From positions 1 through 64,000 of the forward strand of contig NZ_JAEPNI010000003.1 in assembly GCF_017643475.1 (NCBI RefSeq): a stretch of DNA of 64,000 bases. Reading direction: 5' to 3'. Position numbers and translations under genes: made by a program. The notes beneath the pieces are model-generated. The model was given only the letters and a program-made list of their open reading frames with translations, ran no database searches and had not been told where the DNA came from. Below are positions 1-9,450 of the stretch, piece after piece. The DNA comes from Maricaulis sp. (GTDB lineage Bacteria; Pseudomonadota; Alphaproteobacteria; Caulobacterales; Maricaulaceae). The number at the start of each line of letters is the position of its first letter. Position 1 is the first letter of the stretch.

Positions 1-501
1 CTGATGCCCAATCATGTCCACCTGGTTCTGGAACCGGCCGATGAGGGCGGTCTGTCCCGGGCGGTGGCGCAGGCGCATCAGCGCTATACCCGACATATCA
101 ATGCGCGCGAGGGATGGACCGGTTATCTCTGGCAGGGGCGGTTTTCATCCTGTGCGATGGATGAGGCGCACGCGCTGACGGCGGTGCGCTATGTCGAGCT
201 CAACCCGGTGAAGGCGCGGCTGAGCCCGCGTGCGCAGGACTGGGCGTGGTCAAGCGCGCGCTATCATCTCGGCGGCTGGACGGACGGCCTGACGACGGCA
301 ATCGAATATCTGGCGCGCGTGCCTGACTGGCGCCGATATCTTGCGGACGAATTGAGTGCAGAGGAAGAGGCGCGGCTGGGATATTTCACCGAGACGGGCT
401 ATCCGATGGGCGCTCCGGACTGGCTGGCCGGGCTGGAGACGAAGTCGTCGCGTCCACTACGCCCCCGCGCACGTGGACGCCCGCGTCTGGACAAGGAATA
501 A
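1..501 (+). CDS. RAYT/IS200-like (Y1) transposase, 5' end outside window
   Basis: This is the C-terminal part of a single-strand DNA transposase of the IS200/IS605 or REP-associated (RAYT) type. The frame is open from base 1, so the true start lies outside the window. The motif PNHVHLV contains the HUH metal-binding pair (HVH), and YVELNPVKARL about 60 residues later carries the likely catalytic tyrosine in the context typical of RAYTs. The tail is rich in Arg and Pro. These enzymes nick and join single-stranded DNA at hairpin targets and usually occur as single domesticated copies near REP sequences. A 42-bp tandem repeat begins inside the last codons, and a REP-like stem-loop lies 0.9 kb downstream. 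Family membership is clear; current activity is unknown. Confidence 0.85.
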   Translation: MMPNHVHLVLEPADEGGLSRAVAQAHQRYTRHINAREGWTGYLWQGRFSSCAMDEAHALTAVRYVELNPVKARLSPRAQDWAWSSARYHLGGWTDGLTTAIEYLARVPDWRRYLADELSAEEEARLGYFTETGYPMGAPDWLAGLETKSSRPLRPRARGRPRLDKE

Positions 502-565
502 ATGGTGTGTGTCCCTGTTTTTTCGCGTCTGGACAAGGAATAAATGGTGTGTGTCCCTGTTTTTT
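482..565. repeat. Exact 42-bp tandem repeat at the transposase 3' end
   Basis: Two identical 42-bp units lie head to tail (482-523 and 524-565). The first includes the last codons and stop of the transposase; the second repeats the same tail sequence. Each unit holds AATGGTGTGTGTCCC followed by six T. A related sequence recurs at 1431-1450. Tails of this kind are often seen beside RAYT genes, so this may be the element end or a recognised target. Confidence 0.85.
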
Positions 566-585
566 CCGTCATGTTCGAGAAACTT

Positions 586-601
586 GTTCAGTGTTCTGAA
601 C
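586..601. promoter_or_regulatory. Short inverted repeat upstream of the hypothetical gene
   Basis: GTTCAG-TGTT-CTGAAC is a perfect 6-bp dyad 23 bp before the GTG start of the next gene. It could be an operator. It is not a LexA box, because the spacing between the GTTC units is wrong. Support is only the symmetry and position. Confidence 0.25.
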
Positions 602-623
602 CGAGCAAACTAACAAAAGTGGG

Positions 624-1382
624 GTGAGCGTGCGTAGGTCATTCGCAGATCATATAGATTTTTGTCTTGAAGAAATTGCTGATTTTGAAGGAGGAATTTC
701 TACTCAAGCTAGCGATAATCCGCCTGCGCAAATTTCGCTCTTTTCCTATTTGCGAAGGTTTCGATTCGAGCTCGCTTTGTTGCGGTGGCGTCAAGGCGAG
801 ATTGCCGCGAGTGTGAGTGAGTTTGAGAAATGCCTCGAAACATATGAAATTCAGAAAGAGCTGGCGAAATCGAGTAGTAAGGCATTGGTCGAGTTTGAGC
901 GCACATATAGAGATCAAATCGCGTTTGTTTACTATGCAGCCCTCTTTACTGGGAGGGAGGTGAGCAAGCTTGTGCCGGGAATAGATTTCATAAAGCGCGA
1001 TGCAACAACACTCGACGGCATGGACAGCCTCATGTCCGAAGCTCTTCTTTTTGAAGATGAGGTTGACTGGGGAGCAGTCATTCGTGACATGCGGCGGGCG
1101 GCGAACGATGTCTATACAAAGCACTATGCGTTTTACGCGGATCTGTTGCAGAAGAAGAAAGTCGTAGCAGCAGACCTCGAAAAGCATCTCACTCTATTCC
1201 TCGAAAGAAAAACCCACAGTGGGTTCGAAGAGGCTCATTTAATGGGGGGAGGAGAGTACAATGAGTACATACCGGACTATCGCCTCGCCGCGATCTTGAT
1301 GAGATATGCGCCAGACGCAGAAGGCCCGCATGCTTGGAAAAGGTCGGGGGTGAATAAATTGGGGCTGACACATTCTCTCTGA
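624..1382 (+). CDS. Hypothetical protein, AT-rich, possibly acquired
   Basis: A 252-residue protein that I do not recognise. It appears almost entirely alpha-helical, with no signal peptide, membrane segment or cysteine motif. Residues about 40-110 (FRFELALLRWRQGEIAASV onward) read like a helical-repeat region. Base composition is visibly more AT-rich and codon use more relaxed than in the housekeeping genes, which suggests transfer. The GTG start at 624 follows AGTGGGG, a weak ribosome site. The last codons (GLTHSL) lie inside the left arm of a REP-like stem-loop at 1361-1445, so the native C-terminus may have been altered. The general look recalls all-helical immunity proteins of polymorphic toxin systems, but no toxin is adjacent and I cannot assign it. 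Confidence 0.55.
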   Translation: MSVRRSFADHIDFCLEEIADFEGGISTQASDNPPAQISLFSYLRRFRFELALLRWRQGEIAASVSEFEKCLETYEIQKELAKSSSKALVEFERTYRDQIAFVYYAALFTGREVSKLVPGIDFIKRDATTLDGMDSLMSEALLFEDEVDWGAVIRDMRRAANDVYTKHYAFYADLLQKKKVVAADLEKHLTLFLERKTHSGFEEAHLMGGGEYNEYIPDYRLAAILMRYAPDAEGPHAWKRSGVNKLGLTHSL

Positions 1383-1445
1383 TCTTTCGGCCCCTCCGAC
1401 AAGTGACGGAGCGCGAGTTTGCGGCCCGAAAAATGTGTGTGCCCC
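1361..1445. repeat. REP-like composite stem-loop
   Basis: Three nested stems form one long imperfect palindrome. The outer arms are 1361-1374 and 1432-1445 (12 of 14 pairs). The middle arms are 1385-1392 and 1423-1431, with a one-base bulge. The inner arms are 1394-1398 and 1407-1411, around an 8-base loop. The right arm, AATGTGTGTGCCCC followed by ATTTTT, resembles the repeat at 482-565. It covers the end of the upstream ORF and the start of the downstream one. The shape and the nearby RAYT gene suggest a REP/REPIN-type element. Confidence 0.55.
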
Positions 1446-1732
1446 ATTTTTCCGAAAAGGTAGCTGAATTGCGGTTCGTAGACTCTTACACCGACACAGA
1501 CGGTCAGTACTCGCTTGGCCGTGACTCAGAAACGTCAGATTACTACCTGTCGATACCTGTCTCCAACAGGTTGGTTGACTACGAAGAGTATTATCGCCTG
1601 TCCCGAGACCTGTTTGGTGTTTTTCTGCAGGATCGATCTAAAGCCCTTGGGTTTGCGGATCGTTGCCGCGCGAGAGAATGTGATGATCTGCTCATACTGC
1701 AACCAGGTGCCGATCGGGGGGAGCCGCGGTAG
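1403..1732 (+). CDS. Short conserved-looking hypothetical protein, N-terminus uncertain
   Basis: The open frame gives 109 residues, but the first 22 codons lie in or beside the stem-loop at 1361-1445 and look non-native. A TTG at 1469 would start the protein at LRFVDSYTDTDGQYSLGRD. The remainder is acidic and Tyr/Asp/Arg-rich: IPVSNRLVDYEEYYRLSRD, then FADRCRARECDDLLILQPG and a closing DRGEPR. It has no signal or membrane segment. I have the impression of a small conserved family but cannot name it. It may be the surviving 3' part of a gene interrupted by the repeat element. Whether it is translated is uncertain. Confidence 0.4.
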   Translation: MTEREFAARKMCVPHFSEKVAELRFVDSYTDTDGQYSLGRDSETSDYYLSIPVSNRLVDYEEYYRLSRDLFGVFLQDRSKALGFADRCRARECDDLLILQPGADRGEPR

Positions 1733-1939
1733 TCGAGGCTTCGAAGCCGGCCTCCGGTGCCCAAGGAACGCAGTTCCTACAACCCCAAACCCCTCGACAA
1801 ACCGCTCCCCAACCTTCGTCGGGACCACCCCACCACCCCAAAATCCCGCCCTCCAGGTGCAAGTGACACCTCCAGCTCCTTGTCACGGCGCGCAGAAGTC
1901 GTCTAACTGGCACAAACCTTCCTGACTGGACGAATTTCC

Positions 1940-3274
1940 ATGCGCCTTTCCCGCTATTTCCTGCCCGTACTGAAGGAAACCCCTTCGGACGCCCAGATTG
2001 TTTCTCACCAGCTGATGCTGCGCGCCGGCATGATCCGCCAGCAATCCGCGGGGATTTATTCCTGGCTGCCGCTGGGCATGAAAGTACTCAAGAAGGTCGA
2101 GCAGATCGTGCGCGAGGAGCAGAACCGCGCCGGTGCGGTGGAAATGCTGATGCCGACCATCCAGTCCGCTGATCTGTGGCGGGAGAGTGGTCGTTATGAC
2201 GATTATGGCCAGGAGATGCTGCGCATCACCGACCGGCATGAGCGCGAGATGCTGTTCGGGCCGACAAACGAGGAGATGATCACCGAGATCTTCCGCTCCT
2301 ATTGCCGGTCCTACAAGGATCTGCCGAAAATGCTCTATCACATCCAGTGGAAGTTCCGCGACGAGATCCGTCCGCGTTTCGGCGTCATGCGCGGCCGCGA
2401 ATTCCTGATGAAGGATACCTATTCCTTCGATATCGACGAGGCGGCGGCGCGCCACTCCTATAACCGCATGTTCGTGGCCTATCTCAACACGTTTGCGCGC
2501 ATGGGCCTCAAGGCCGTGCCGATGCGGGCCGATACCGGTCCGATCGGGGGTGACCTGTCCCACGAGTTTATCGTCCTGGCCGAAACCGGCGAGAGCGAGG
2601 TCTTCTGTCATGCCGACCTGGTGGAAATGGCTGTTCCGGGGGCGGATGTGGATTTCGAGGGAGATCTCCAGCCGCTGGTGGATCAGCGCACCGCGCTTTA
2701 TGCCGCCACCGAGGAAATGCACGACGCGGATGAATTCGCCAAGGTTCCCGCCGACCGCCAGCTGTCCGCGCGCGGCATTGAAGTCGGCCACATCTTCTAT
2801 TTTGGCACCAAGTATTCCGAGCCGATGAAGGCCATGGTCATGCACCAGGACCAGAAAGAACACGCGGTTCACATGGGCTCCTATGGTGTTGGCGTGTCGC
2901 GTCTTCTCGGCGCGATCATTGAAGCGCATCACGACGATAAGGGCTGTATCTGGCCGGAAAGCGTCGCACCGTTCGGGGCGGGCATTCTCAACCTGCGTGC
3001 CGGCGACGACGCGGCGGATACGGCCTGTGAGGATGCTTACGCCAAACTGTCGGCGGCCGGGCTCGATCCGCTTTACGACGACACCAAGGAACGTCCGGGC
3101 GGCAAGTTCGCGACCGCTGACCTGATCGGCCTGCCGTATCAGCTGGTGATCGGTCCGCGCGGCCTTAAAGAGAACAAGGTTGAGGTCAAGATCCGTCGTT
3201 CCGGTGAGACGCATGAGATGTCGCCGGAAGACGCGGTCAACCGTCTCGCAGAAGGTGCCTTCTCGAATGGATAA
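1940..3274 (+). CDS. proS: Prolyl-tRNA synthetase (short alphaproteobacterial type)
   Basis: Charges tRNA-Pro with proline in the cytoplasm. At 444 residues it is the short form without the editing insertion between motifs 2 and 3, as is usual in alphaproteobacteria. GPTNEE is at about 107-112, class II motif 2 ([17 protein letters not shown]) at about 139-155 and motif 3 ([13 protein letters not shown]) near 313. The C-terminal anticodon-binding domain includes [17 protein letters not shown]. The ATG at 1940 gives the usual family start ([15 protein letters not shown]). The stop overlaps the lolC/E start by 8 bp, and proS-lolC-lolD is a common gene order in this class. A 207-bp pyrimidine-rich region without a convincing gene precedes it. 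Confidence 0.97.
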   Translation: MRLSRYFLPVLKETPSDAQIVSHQLMLRAGMIRQQSAGIYSWLPLGMKVLKKVEQIVREEQNRAGAVEMLMPTIQSADLWRESGRYDDYGQEMLRITDRHEREMLFGPTNEEMITEIFRSYCRSYKDLPKMLYHIQWKFRDEIRPRFGVMRGREFLMKDTYSFDIDEAAARHSYNRMFVAYLNTFARMGLKAVPMRADTGPIGGDLSHEFIVLAETGESEVFCHADLVEMAVPGADVDFEGDLQPLVDQRTALYAATEEMHDADEFAKVPADRQLSARGIEVGHIFYFGTKYSEPMKAMVMHQDQKEHAVHMGSYGVGVSRLLGAIIEAHHDDKGCIWPESVAPFGAGILNLRAGDDAADTACEDAYAKLSAAGLDPLYDDTKERPGGKFATADLIGLPYQLVIGPRGLKENKVEVKIRRSGETHEMSPEDAVNRLAEGAFSNG

Positions 3275-4586
3275 TCCTGCCGCCGGCAAGACGTCTGGCG
3301 CATTGCCGTTCAGCCCGTATGAATTCATGATTGCGGGGCGTTTTGTCGGCGCAACCCGCAAGGATGGCGGCGTCGCGCTGATTGCGATTATCTCCTTCAT
3401 CGGCGTGGCCCTGGCCGTTGCGGCCCTGATCACCGTCATGTCGGTCATGAACGGCTTTCGCACCCAGCTCTATGAACAGCTGCTCGGTGCGCAGCCACAT
3501 GTCTATGTCGATGCCCGAGTAATGACGCCCGATGACGTGTCCGAGCTTGTCGTCGAGCTGGAAGCCATGCCTGGCGTTGAAAGCGCCGACCCGGTTGTCC
3601 AGGGGCAGGTCATGGCGGTGTCTGATCGTTATGAGACCGTGATCCAGGTGCTCGCCGTGGAACCCTCCGATCTCGCACAGATGGAACTGGTGACGCAGGG
3701 CGAGACAGCCGGCAGCCTGACGGGGATTATTGCAGGCTCTCTGGGGCGTTTTGGCAGTGGGCGTTATGGCGGCAATGGCATCGTGCTCGGCCGCGGCGTC
3801 GCCCGCCAGCTCGGCGTCAGCATTGATGACCGCGTGACCTTCATCACCACCGCCATGCGCAACACGCCGGCGGGAAGTATCCCCACGCAGAAGGCCTATT
3901 ATGTCGACGCCATCATCTCGACCGGTGTCTCAACCATTGATGATGCGCTGGCCTTCATGCCGCTGGAGCAGGGCAATCTCTTTTTCCAGAAAAACGGGGT
4001 GGTGGACCTGATCCAGATCCGTCTGGATGATCCGATGTTGTCGGCCAGTTTTGTGGCGCCCATCCAGGAACGCGCCGGGGTGAATTCCTCGGTCTTTGAT
4101 TTCACAGGCCAGAACCCGGCGTTTTTTGATGCCCTGCAGATGGAGCGCTCGATGATGCGGCTCCTCCTCTCTGTGGTGATCGGCATAACCGCGATGAACA
4201 TCATCGGCGGGCTGGTCATGCTGGTGAAGGTCAAGAGCGGTGACATCGCCATCCTGCGCACGGTGGGCGCGACGCGCGCCTCGATCATGCGGATCTTCCT
4301 CCTGGTCGGCGCGACGATCGGCATGCTGGGTACGCTTTGCGGGATCATCCTGGGCGTCGTTCTGGTGCTCAATATCGGGCCGATCCAGGATGTTCTGAAC
4401 GCGCTGACCGGTGGTCCGGTATTTGATCCGTCGGTCTATTATCTCTACCGGATCCCGGCCGAGCTCGATGTCGGCGAGATCTTCTTCGTTTCCATTTTTG
4501 GCCTGATCATGTCCCTGGCTGTCACGGTCATCCCGGCCTGGCTGGCCTCCCGTCTCGATCCTGTGGAGGCGCTTCGTTATGAGTGA
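3267..4586 (+). CDS. lolC: Lipoprotein-releasing system permease LolC/LolE
   Basis: Inner-membrane subunit of the LolCDE transporter, which extracts outer-membrane lipoproteins from the inner membrane and hands them to LolA. The 439-residue protein has one membrane helix near residues 37-60, a large periplasmic MacB-like domain, and three C-terminal FtsX-type helices ending in [13 protein letters not shown], the typical LolC/E end. The open frame extends back to 3180, but the ATG at 3267 gives the normal N-terminus ([18 protein letters not shown]) and overlaps the proS stop. One permease gene is present, so LolC and LolE cannot be separated here; a homodimer or a second copy elsewhere is possible. 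It overlaps lolD by 8 bp, implying coupled translation. Confidence 0.93.
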   Translation: MDNPAAGKTSGALPFSPYEFMIAGRFVGATRKDGGVALIAIISFIGVALAVAALITVMSVMNGFRTQLYEQLLGAQPHVYVDARVMTPDDVSELVVELEAMPGVESADPVVQGQVMAVSDRYETVIQVLAVEPSDLAQMELVTQGETAGSLTGIIAGSLGRFGSGRYGGNGIVLGRGVARQLGVSIDDRVTFITTAMRNTPAGSIPTQKAYYVDAIISTGVSTIDDALAFMPLEQGNLFFQKNGVVDLIQIRLDDPMLSASFVAPIQERAGVNSSVFDFTGQNPAFFDALQMERSMMRLLLSVVIGITAMNIIGGLVMLVKVKSGDIAILRTVGATRASIMRIFLLVGATIGMLGTLCGIILGVVLVLNIGPIQDVLNALTGGPVFDPSVYYLYRIPAELDVGEIFFVSIFGLIMSLAVTVIPAWLASRLDPVEALRYE

Positions 4587-5268
4587 TGCCGTTCTCGAAC
4601 TGCGCGATATCGAGCGGACCTATGTCACCGAGGCTGGCAATCTGACGGTCCTGCGCGGGGCCAGCCTGACGCTGAACCCGGGAGAAATTGTCGGCCTGAT
4701 CGGGCCCTCCGGTTCCGGCAAGTCCTCCCTGTTGCATGCTGCGGGGCTGCTGGAGCGCCCCGACGCCGGGGAAGTGGTCATTGCGGGTGAGAACACCCGA
4801 GAACTCTCTGACCGCGGACGCACGGCGCTGCGCCGCTCTGAGGTCGGATTTGTCTACCAGTTCCACCACTTGCTGCCTGAGTTCGACGCGCTGGAAAACG
4901 TCGTCCTGCCACAGCTCGTAGGCGGCAAGGGTGTGCGCACGGCACGCAAGCATGCCACCGAGCTTCTGACTGGGCTCGGTCTCGGCGAACGCCTCACGCA
5001 CGCGCCGTCTCAATTGTCCGGCGGTGAGCAGCAGAGAGTCGCCATCGCACGTGCCCTGGCCAATGAACCACGGGTACTGCTGGCGGATGAGCCGACGGGC
5101 AATCTTGATCCGGCGACGTCGGAGAGCGTCTTCCTGGCGCTTCAGTCCGCCGTGAAGGAGAGGGGCGCTGCGGCTCTTATCGCCACGCACAATCACCAGC
5201 TGGCAGAGCGCATGGATCGCGTTGTCACGCTGGATAACGGTCGCCTGACGGCCTTCGATCCGGCCTGA
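4579..5268 (+). CDS. lolD: Lipoprotein-releasing system ATPase LolD
   Basis: ATPase that powers lipoprotein release with the permease encoded just upstream. In 229 residues it shows Walker A ([11 protein letters not shown]), the signature [15 protein letters not shown], Walker B ([12 protein letters not shown]) and the H-loop ATHN. This is the MacB/LolD subclass of ABC ATPases. The start overlaps the lolC/E end (ATGAGTGA). It is followed by an SOS-type regulatory region, so the proS-lolC/E-lolD unit probably ends here. Confidence 0.95.
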   Translation: MSDAVLELRDIERTYVTEAGNLTVLRGASLTLNPGEIVGLIGPSGSGKSSLLHAAGLLERPDAGEVVIAGENTRELSDRGRTALRRSEVGFVYQFHHLLPEFDALENVVLPQLVGGKGVRTARKHATELLTGLGLGERLTHAPSQLSGGEQQRVAIARALANEPRVLLADEPTGNLDPATSESVFLALQSAVKERGAAALIATHNHQLAERMDRVVTLDNGRLTAFDPA

Positions 5269-5273
5269 CTGCG

Positions 5274-5288
5274 GAACAAATCTGGAAC
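5274..5288. promoter_or_regulatory. LexA box 1 (GAAC-N7-GAAC)
   Basis: GAACAAATCTGGAAC matches the direct-repeat SOS box of alphaproteobacteria (GTTC-N7-GTTC on the other strand). It starts 6 bp after the lolD stop and lies upstream of the -35 hexamer of the small-protein promoter. Confidence 0.8.
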
Positions 5289-5306
5289 AAAAATTCGAAT
5301 CAGGTG

Positions 5307-5347
5307 TTGACGGCGGCCTTTATCGTCGAATAGAACAAATCAGGAAC
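5307..5347 (+). promoter_or_regulatory. SOS promoter with LexA box 2 over the -10
   Basis: A TTGACG -35 (5307-5312), 18-bp spacer and TAGAAC -10 (5331-5336) form a promoter. The second LexA box, GAACAAATCAGGAAC (5333-5347), begins inside the -10, so LexA would block RNA polymerase. The lexA gene at 29.6 kb has the same hexamers (TTGACG, TAGAAC) with a box in the same place. Both boxes share the spacer AAATC-G. Confidence 0.75.
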
Positions 5348-5366
5348 ATTGGTTTGGGAGGGCGAT

Positions 5367-5462
5367 ATGCGCCGCATGATTCAAGATATGTCCGCTGCTA
5401 CTGCAATTCTTGGCTTCACCTGGATGATCACGATGTGGGGCTCTATTTTAGGCGCGTCCTGA
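5367..5462 (+). CDS. sidA: SidA-like SOS-induced 31-residue membrane peptide
   Basis: A 31-codon ORF starts at ATG 5367 after a good ribosome site (GGGAGGG, 5356-5362) and ends at TGA 5460-5462. Residues 1-7 are basic/polar (MRRMIQD). Residues 8-29 form one hydrophobic helix (AATAILGFTWMITMWGSIL). Two LexA boxes and a promoter precede it. Caulobacter SidA is a 29-residue single-helix inner-membrane peptide, repressed by LexA, that blocks division through FtsW; as I recall it is also encoded next to dnaE. Size, topology, SOS control and position before dnaE all fit. I infer orthology from these features and did not compare sequences. The dnaE start is 66 bp downstream, so SOS readthrough into dnaE is possible. 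Confidence 0.8.
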   Translation: MRRMIQDMSAATAILGFTWMITMWGSILGAS

Positions 5463-5528
5463 TCGCGCTAGTCTGCCAGGATTCGAGCGTCGCCTAGCGG
5501 CGCGGGTCCGGGCACTCAGGAGATCAAC

Positions 5529-8500
5529 ATGGACAAGAAGCTTCCCTTTGTGCATCTGCGCGTCCGGTCTCCTTATTCGCTCCTAGAAGGGGCGATCCGC
5601 ATTCCCAAAATGGTCGATGCCTGCCAGGCCTATGGCATGCCCGCCATCGCGCTGACCGATACGAATAATCTTTTCGGTGCGCTGGAATTCTCCGAGAAAA
5701 TGGCCGAGGCCGGGATCCAGCCCATTGTCGGCATCACCCTCTCGGTCCGTGTGTCTGACCCGCATCCCGGAGAGCGCGCAGAACCGGATGGCACGCTGGC
5801 GCTCTACGCCCAGAATGCCGAGGGTTATCTCAACCTCATGGCGCTGACCTCTGCCGCCTTCCTCGATGTGGACGGCGCGGAGGAGCCGCAGGTCGCGCTG
5901 GACAATGTGCTGGAACATAGTGCGGGTCTGATTGCGCTGACCGGCGGGCCTGACGGGATTCTCAACAAGTATGTTGTGACTGGACGAGAGGCGGAAGCGG
6001 CTGATGTGCTGGGGCGATACCAGGTGGCATTCGGAGATCGTCTCTATGTCGAACTACAGCGCCACGGTCTGGCCGAAGAACTGACCGCCGAGGACTGGCT
6101 CGTCGACGAAGCTTATGCCCGTGACCTGCCACTGGTCGCCACAAACGAGGCCTTTTTCCCGGACCAGGGCATGCACCGCGCCCATGACGCGCTTCTGTGC
6201 ATTTCCGAAAGTACCTATGTCTCGGTCCAGGAGCGGCGCAAGGTCACCGCAGATCACCATCTCGCCACGCCGGACGAGATGCGGGAACGCTTCAAGGACT
6301 TGCCCGAAGCGCTTGAGAACACGATAGAAGTCGCCAGTCGTTGTGCCTATCGTGTACGCACGCACCCGCCCATCCTGCCCAGTTTTGAAACCGCCGAGGG
6401 CCGGGACGAGGCGGAGGAACTGGTCGCCCGCGCCCATGACGGTCTGACCGACCGTATTGCCGCGGGGCAGGCAAATTCCCTGCCGGAAAGCGAGTATCGC
6501 GAGCGCCTGGATTTCGAGCTCAACATCATCAAGCAGATGGGGTTCCCGGGTTATTTCCTGATCGTCTCGGACTTTATCCAGTGGTCCAAGGAAAACGATA
6601 TTCCGGTCGGTCCCGGCCGTGGTTCCGGTGCGGGCTCGCTGGTGGCCTATGCCCTGACCATTACCGATCTCGATCCCTTGCGGTTTGGCCTCCTGTTCGA
6701 GCGTTTCCTCAACCCCGAACGTGTTTCCATGCCCGACTTCGACGTCGACTTCTGCCAGGAACGGCGCGGCGAAGTGATCCGTTATGTGCAGGACAAGTAT
6801 GGCCACGACCGGGTCGCCCAGATCATCACCTTCGGAACACTCCAGGCCCGTGCCGTGGTGCGCGATGTTGGGCGTGTGCTGCAATTGCCGTTCGGTCTTG
6901 TCGACAAGCTCGCCAAGCTGATCCCGGCTAATCCGGCCAATCCGGTTACCCTGGCCGAGGCGCTCAATATCGAGCCGCGCCTGAATGAGATGCGGGCCGA
7001 GGACCAGGCCGTCGACAGCCTGCTGGAAGTGGCGCTGAAGCTGGAAGGCTTTTTCCGCAACGCCTCCACCCACGCCGCCGGTGTTGTCATCGGTGACCGC
7101 AAGCTGTCCGAACTTGTTCCGCTCTATCGCGATCCGCGTTCCGATATTCCCGCCACCCAGTTCAACATGAAATGGGTGGAGCCGGCCGGTCTCGTGAAAT
7201 TCGACTTTCTCGGACTGAAAACCCTGACGGTGATCGCGCGGGCGCTGGGCTATATCGCGTCAGCGGGCAAGGAGGTCCCCGATATCGAGGCGGTCAGCCT
7301 GGAAGATCGCCCGACGTACGAACTCCTGGCCTCGGGAAATGCCATCGGCGTGTTCCAGCTCGAGAGCTCGGGCATGCGCGATACGCTTAAAAAGATGAAG
7401 CCTGACGCGATCGAGGATCTGATCGCGCTCATCTCGCTTTATCGACCGGGCCCTATGAAGAACATCGACGTCTATGTCGACCGCAAGTTCGGCCGCGCCG
7501 AGGTGGATTGTCTTCACCCGGACCTGGAAGGCGTCTTGTCGGAAACCTACGGGGTCATCATCTATCAGGAACAGGTGATGCAGATCGCCCAGATCCTGTC
7601 GGGCTATTCGCTCGGTGAGGCCGACCTTCTTCGCCGCGCCATGGGCAAGAAGAAAAAGGAGGAGATGGACAAGCAGAAAGTCCGTTTCCTTGATGGTGCC
7701 GAAGAGAATGGCGTTGATCGTGCCAAATCCTCGTACATTTTCGAACTTGTTGCCGAGTTCGCCGGTTATGGTTTCAACAAGTCTCACGCTGCGGCCTACG
7801 CCGTCATTGCCTACCGAACCGCATTTCTGAAGGCGAACTACCCTGTTGAATTGATGGCCGCGCTGATGTCGCTCGACGCCGCTAACACTGACAAGCTTGC
7901 TGCTTTCCACCAGGAAATCCGCCGCATGGGCATCACGGTTCGACCGCCGGATGTAAACGCATCCAATGCCGATTTCTCGGTCGAGGAGGGCTGTGTACGT
8001 TTTGCCCTGGGCGCCATCCGCAATGTCGGTTTTTCTGCGATGGAACACATTGTTGCCGAACGCGATGCCAAGGGGCCGTTCAAGGATCTCTACGACTTTG
8101 CCGAGCGCATTGATCCACGTCAGGTCAATCGTCGCACGTTCGAAAACCTTGCCAAAGCGGGCGCTTTCGACACCATGGAACCCGACCGGGCCAAGGTCAT
8201 CGCGTCTGCGGAAATCCTGCTCTCCATGGCCCAGCACACTGCTGAACAGCGCGAGAGCGCCCAGGCCAGCCTGTTTGGCGGCGGTGGTGGCGAGGTCGAG
8301 CTACAGCGGCCCAACCTGCCCGAACCTGAACCTTTTACCGCCCAGCAGCGTCTGGACGAGGAATTGTCAGCCATCGGCTTTTATCTCTCCGGCCACCCGT
8401 TGGACGATCTGACGGAACAACTGGCAGGCCGCGGCGTAGTGATGTTCGCGGAAAGCACGGGCCGCGTGCTTGAAGGCGCTACGGCCTTGCGATTGAGCGG

Positions 8501-8981
8501 AGTGGTCCGTCGGCGTCAGGAGCGTGTATCCAACAAGTCCGGCGAACGTTTTGCCTGGGTCACCCTGTCCGACCCGACGGGCGAGTTCGAGGTCTTTGTG
8601 GCGCCGGAGCTTCTGCGCACCTCTCGAGACCAGCTGGAAAGTGGTACAGCCGTTCTGGTCAATTGCCGTGTCGATAATCGAGACGAGCAAATCAGCTTCT
8701 TTGCTGACCGGCTGGAAGTTCTCGATACCCGGATGGCGGCGCACAGTCTGAAAATCCGTCTCGACGACCCTTCCGCTCTGGCCGGGATCAAGGCGCGGCT
8801 CGACCGGGCCAACTCCCGTTCGGATGCCCAACTGGACGCGGCGGTCAATCTGTTCGTGCCGCTGCGCGATGGTGGGGAAGCCGAGATCCGGCTGCCGGGG
8901 CGCCATTGCGCTGATGCTGCGGTGCAAGCCGCGCTTCGTGCGGTGAGGGGCGTTGCCAGCATTGATGCGGAGCTGGCGTGA
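5529..8981 (+). CDS. dnaE: DNA polymerase III alpha subunit
   Basis: Replicative polymerase subunit, 1150 residues, the usual DnaE1 length. The N-terminal PHP domain ([16 protein letters not shown]) has lost the second histidine of HxH; E. coli DnaE also has a degenerate site. [14 protein letters not shown] near 362-375 and PDFDVDFC near 402-409 belong to the palm and supply two catalytic aspartates. The third is in [11 protein letters not shown] near 559. A helix-hairpin-helix region follows, then an OB fold ([20 protein letters not shown]) near 980. AQASLFGG near 910 resembles a beta-clamp binding motif. The start at 5529 follows CAGGAGATC. It lies behind the SOS small-protein gene. Confidence 0.97.
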   Translation: MDKKLPFVHLRVRSPYSLLEGAIRIPKMVDACQAYGMPAIALTDTNNLFGALEFSEKMAEAGIQPIVGITLSVRVSDPHPGERAEPDGTLALYAQNAEGYLNLMALTSAAFLDVDGAEEPQVALDNVLEHSAGLIALTGGPDGILNKYVVTGREAEAADVLGRYQVAFGDRLYVELQRHGLAEELTAEDWLVDEAYARDLPLVATNEAFFPDQGMHRAHDALLCISESTYVSVQERRKVTADHHLATPDEMRERFKDLPEALENTIEVASRCAYRVRTHPPILPSFETAEGRDEAEELVARAHDGLTDRIAAGQANSLPESEYRERLDFELNIIKQMGFPGYFLIVSDFIQWSKENDIPVGPGRGSGAGSLVAYALTITDLDPLRFGLLFERFLNPERVSMPDFDVDFCQERRGEVIRYVQDKYGHDRVAQIITFGTLQARAVVRDVGRVLQLPFGLVDKLAKLIPANPANPVTLAEALNIEPRLNEMRAEDQAVDSLLEVALKLEGFFRNASTHAAGVVIGDRKLSELVPLYRDPRSDIPATQFNMKWVEPAGLVKFDFLGLKTLTVIARALGYIASAGKEVPDIEAVSLEDRPTYELLASGNAIGVFQLESSGMRDTLKKMKPDAIEDLIALISLYRPGPMKNIDVYVDRKFGRAEVDCLHPDLEGVLSETYGVIIYQEQVMQIAQILSGYSLGEADLLRRAMGKKKKEEMDKQKVRFLDGAEENGVDRAKSSYIFELVAEFAGYGFNKSHAAAYAVIAYRTAFLKANYPVELMAALMSLDAANTDKLAAFHQEIRRMGITVRPPDVNASNADFSVEEGCVRFALGAIRNVGFSAMEHIVAERDAKGPFKDLYDFAERIDPRQVNRRTFENLAKAGAFDTMEPDRAKVIASAEILLSMAQHTAEQRESAQASLFGGGGGEVELQRPNLPEPEPFTAQQRLDEELSAIGFYLSGHPLDDLTEQLAGRGVVMFAESTGRVLEGATALRLSGVVRRRQERVSNKSGERFAWVTLSDPTGEFEVFVAPELLRTSRDQLESGTAVLVNCRVDNRDEQISFFADRLEVLDTRMAAHSLKIRLDDPSALAGIKARLDRANSRSDAQLDAAVNLFVPLRDGGEAEIRLPGRHCADAAVQAALRAVRGVASIDAELA

Positions 8982-9407
8982 TCCGCCCTGGTTCGCATTG
9001 ATTGAAATGACACCGATCCATCTTAAGCACGCCACCAAAGACGGGCTGGATGGCATTGGCTTTTTTGTTCCGGGCTTTGCCTTGGCAGAGGATCATGATC
9101 AAGTGCGCATCAGGCTTGAACGCTCTGCTCGACAAGCGTTTGAACGCCATCGTCTTCGTCATCCGGACATCAAAGGCCAACCGATCATCACTACCGATGG
9201 CGTCAGGAAGTGTAACTGGCTCGTTTTCATTGTGCTGCGTGGCAGCAGATTGTTTCCAGTAGGCATGGATTTCACCTGGTATCCTGCTGAAAACGACAGA
9301 CCAGAGCCCTGATCTGACGATCAATCTCGCTATTCGTTTTCGTGCGGAGCCATGCCGTGCATCTCACCCCTGCATAATTGATAGCACAAAAGCCGGATGA
9401 GCCTGCT
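8982..9407. other. Gap between dnaE and the rpsB promoter, no firm gene
   Basis: About 425 bp contain two opposed open frames, neither convincing. The plus-strand frame would run from ATG 9007 to 9312 (101 codons). The minus-strand frame runs from 9324 into the end of dnaE at 8845. Neither has a clear ribosome site, signal sequence or motif that I recognise, and the minus one overlaps dnaE by 137 bp. The region may hold the remains of a gene. No terminator hairpin with a T-tract is evident after dnaE. Confidence 0.4.
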
Positions 9408-9435
9408 TGCATTACTCAAAAGAGGTGCCTATAAG
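9408..9435 (+). promoter_or_regulatory. rpsB promoter
   Basis: TTGCAT (9408-9413), 16-bp spacer and TATAAG (9430-9435) make a good sigma-70-type promoter. The predicted start near 9442 puts the structured leader at the very 5' end of the mRNA and leaves a leader of about 105 nt before rpsB. Confidence 0.6.
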
Positions 9436-9450
9436 CCGCCTCATTACGCA

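Noticed and set aside
586-601. GTTC repeats near 573-601 as LexA boxes
   Set aside because: Spacing between GTTC units is 3 or 9, not 7.
1883-3463. A 526-codon open frame opposite proS
   Set aside because: ProS is unmistakable on the plus strand; the reverse frame has no family features.
5529-5640. Loss of a histidine in the PHP motif of DnaE as a novelty
   Set aside because: E. coli and many other DnaE proteins also have a degenerate PHP site; proofreading is by DnaQ.
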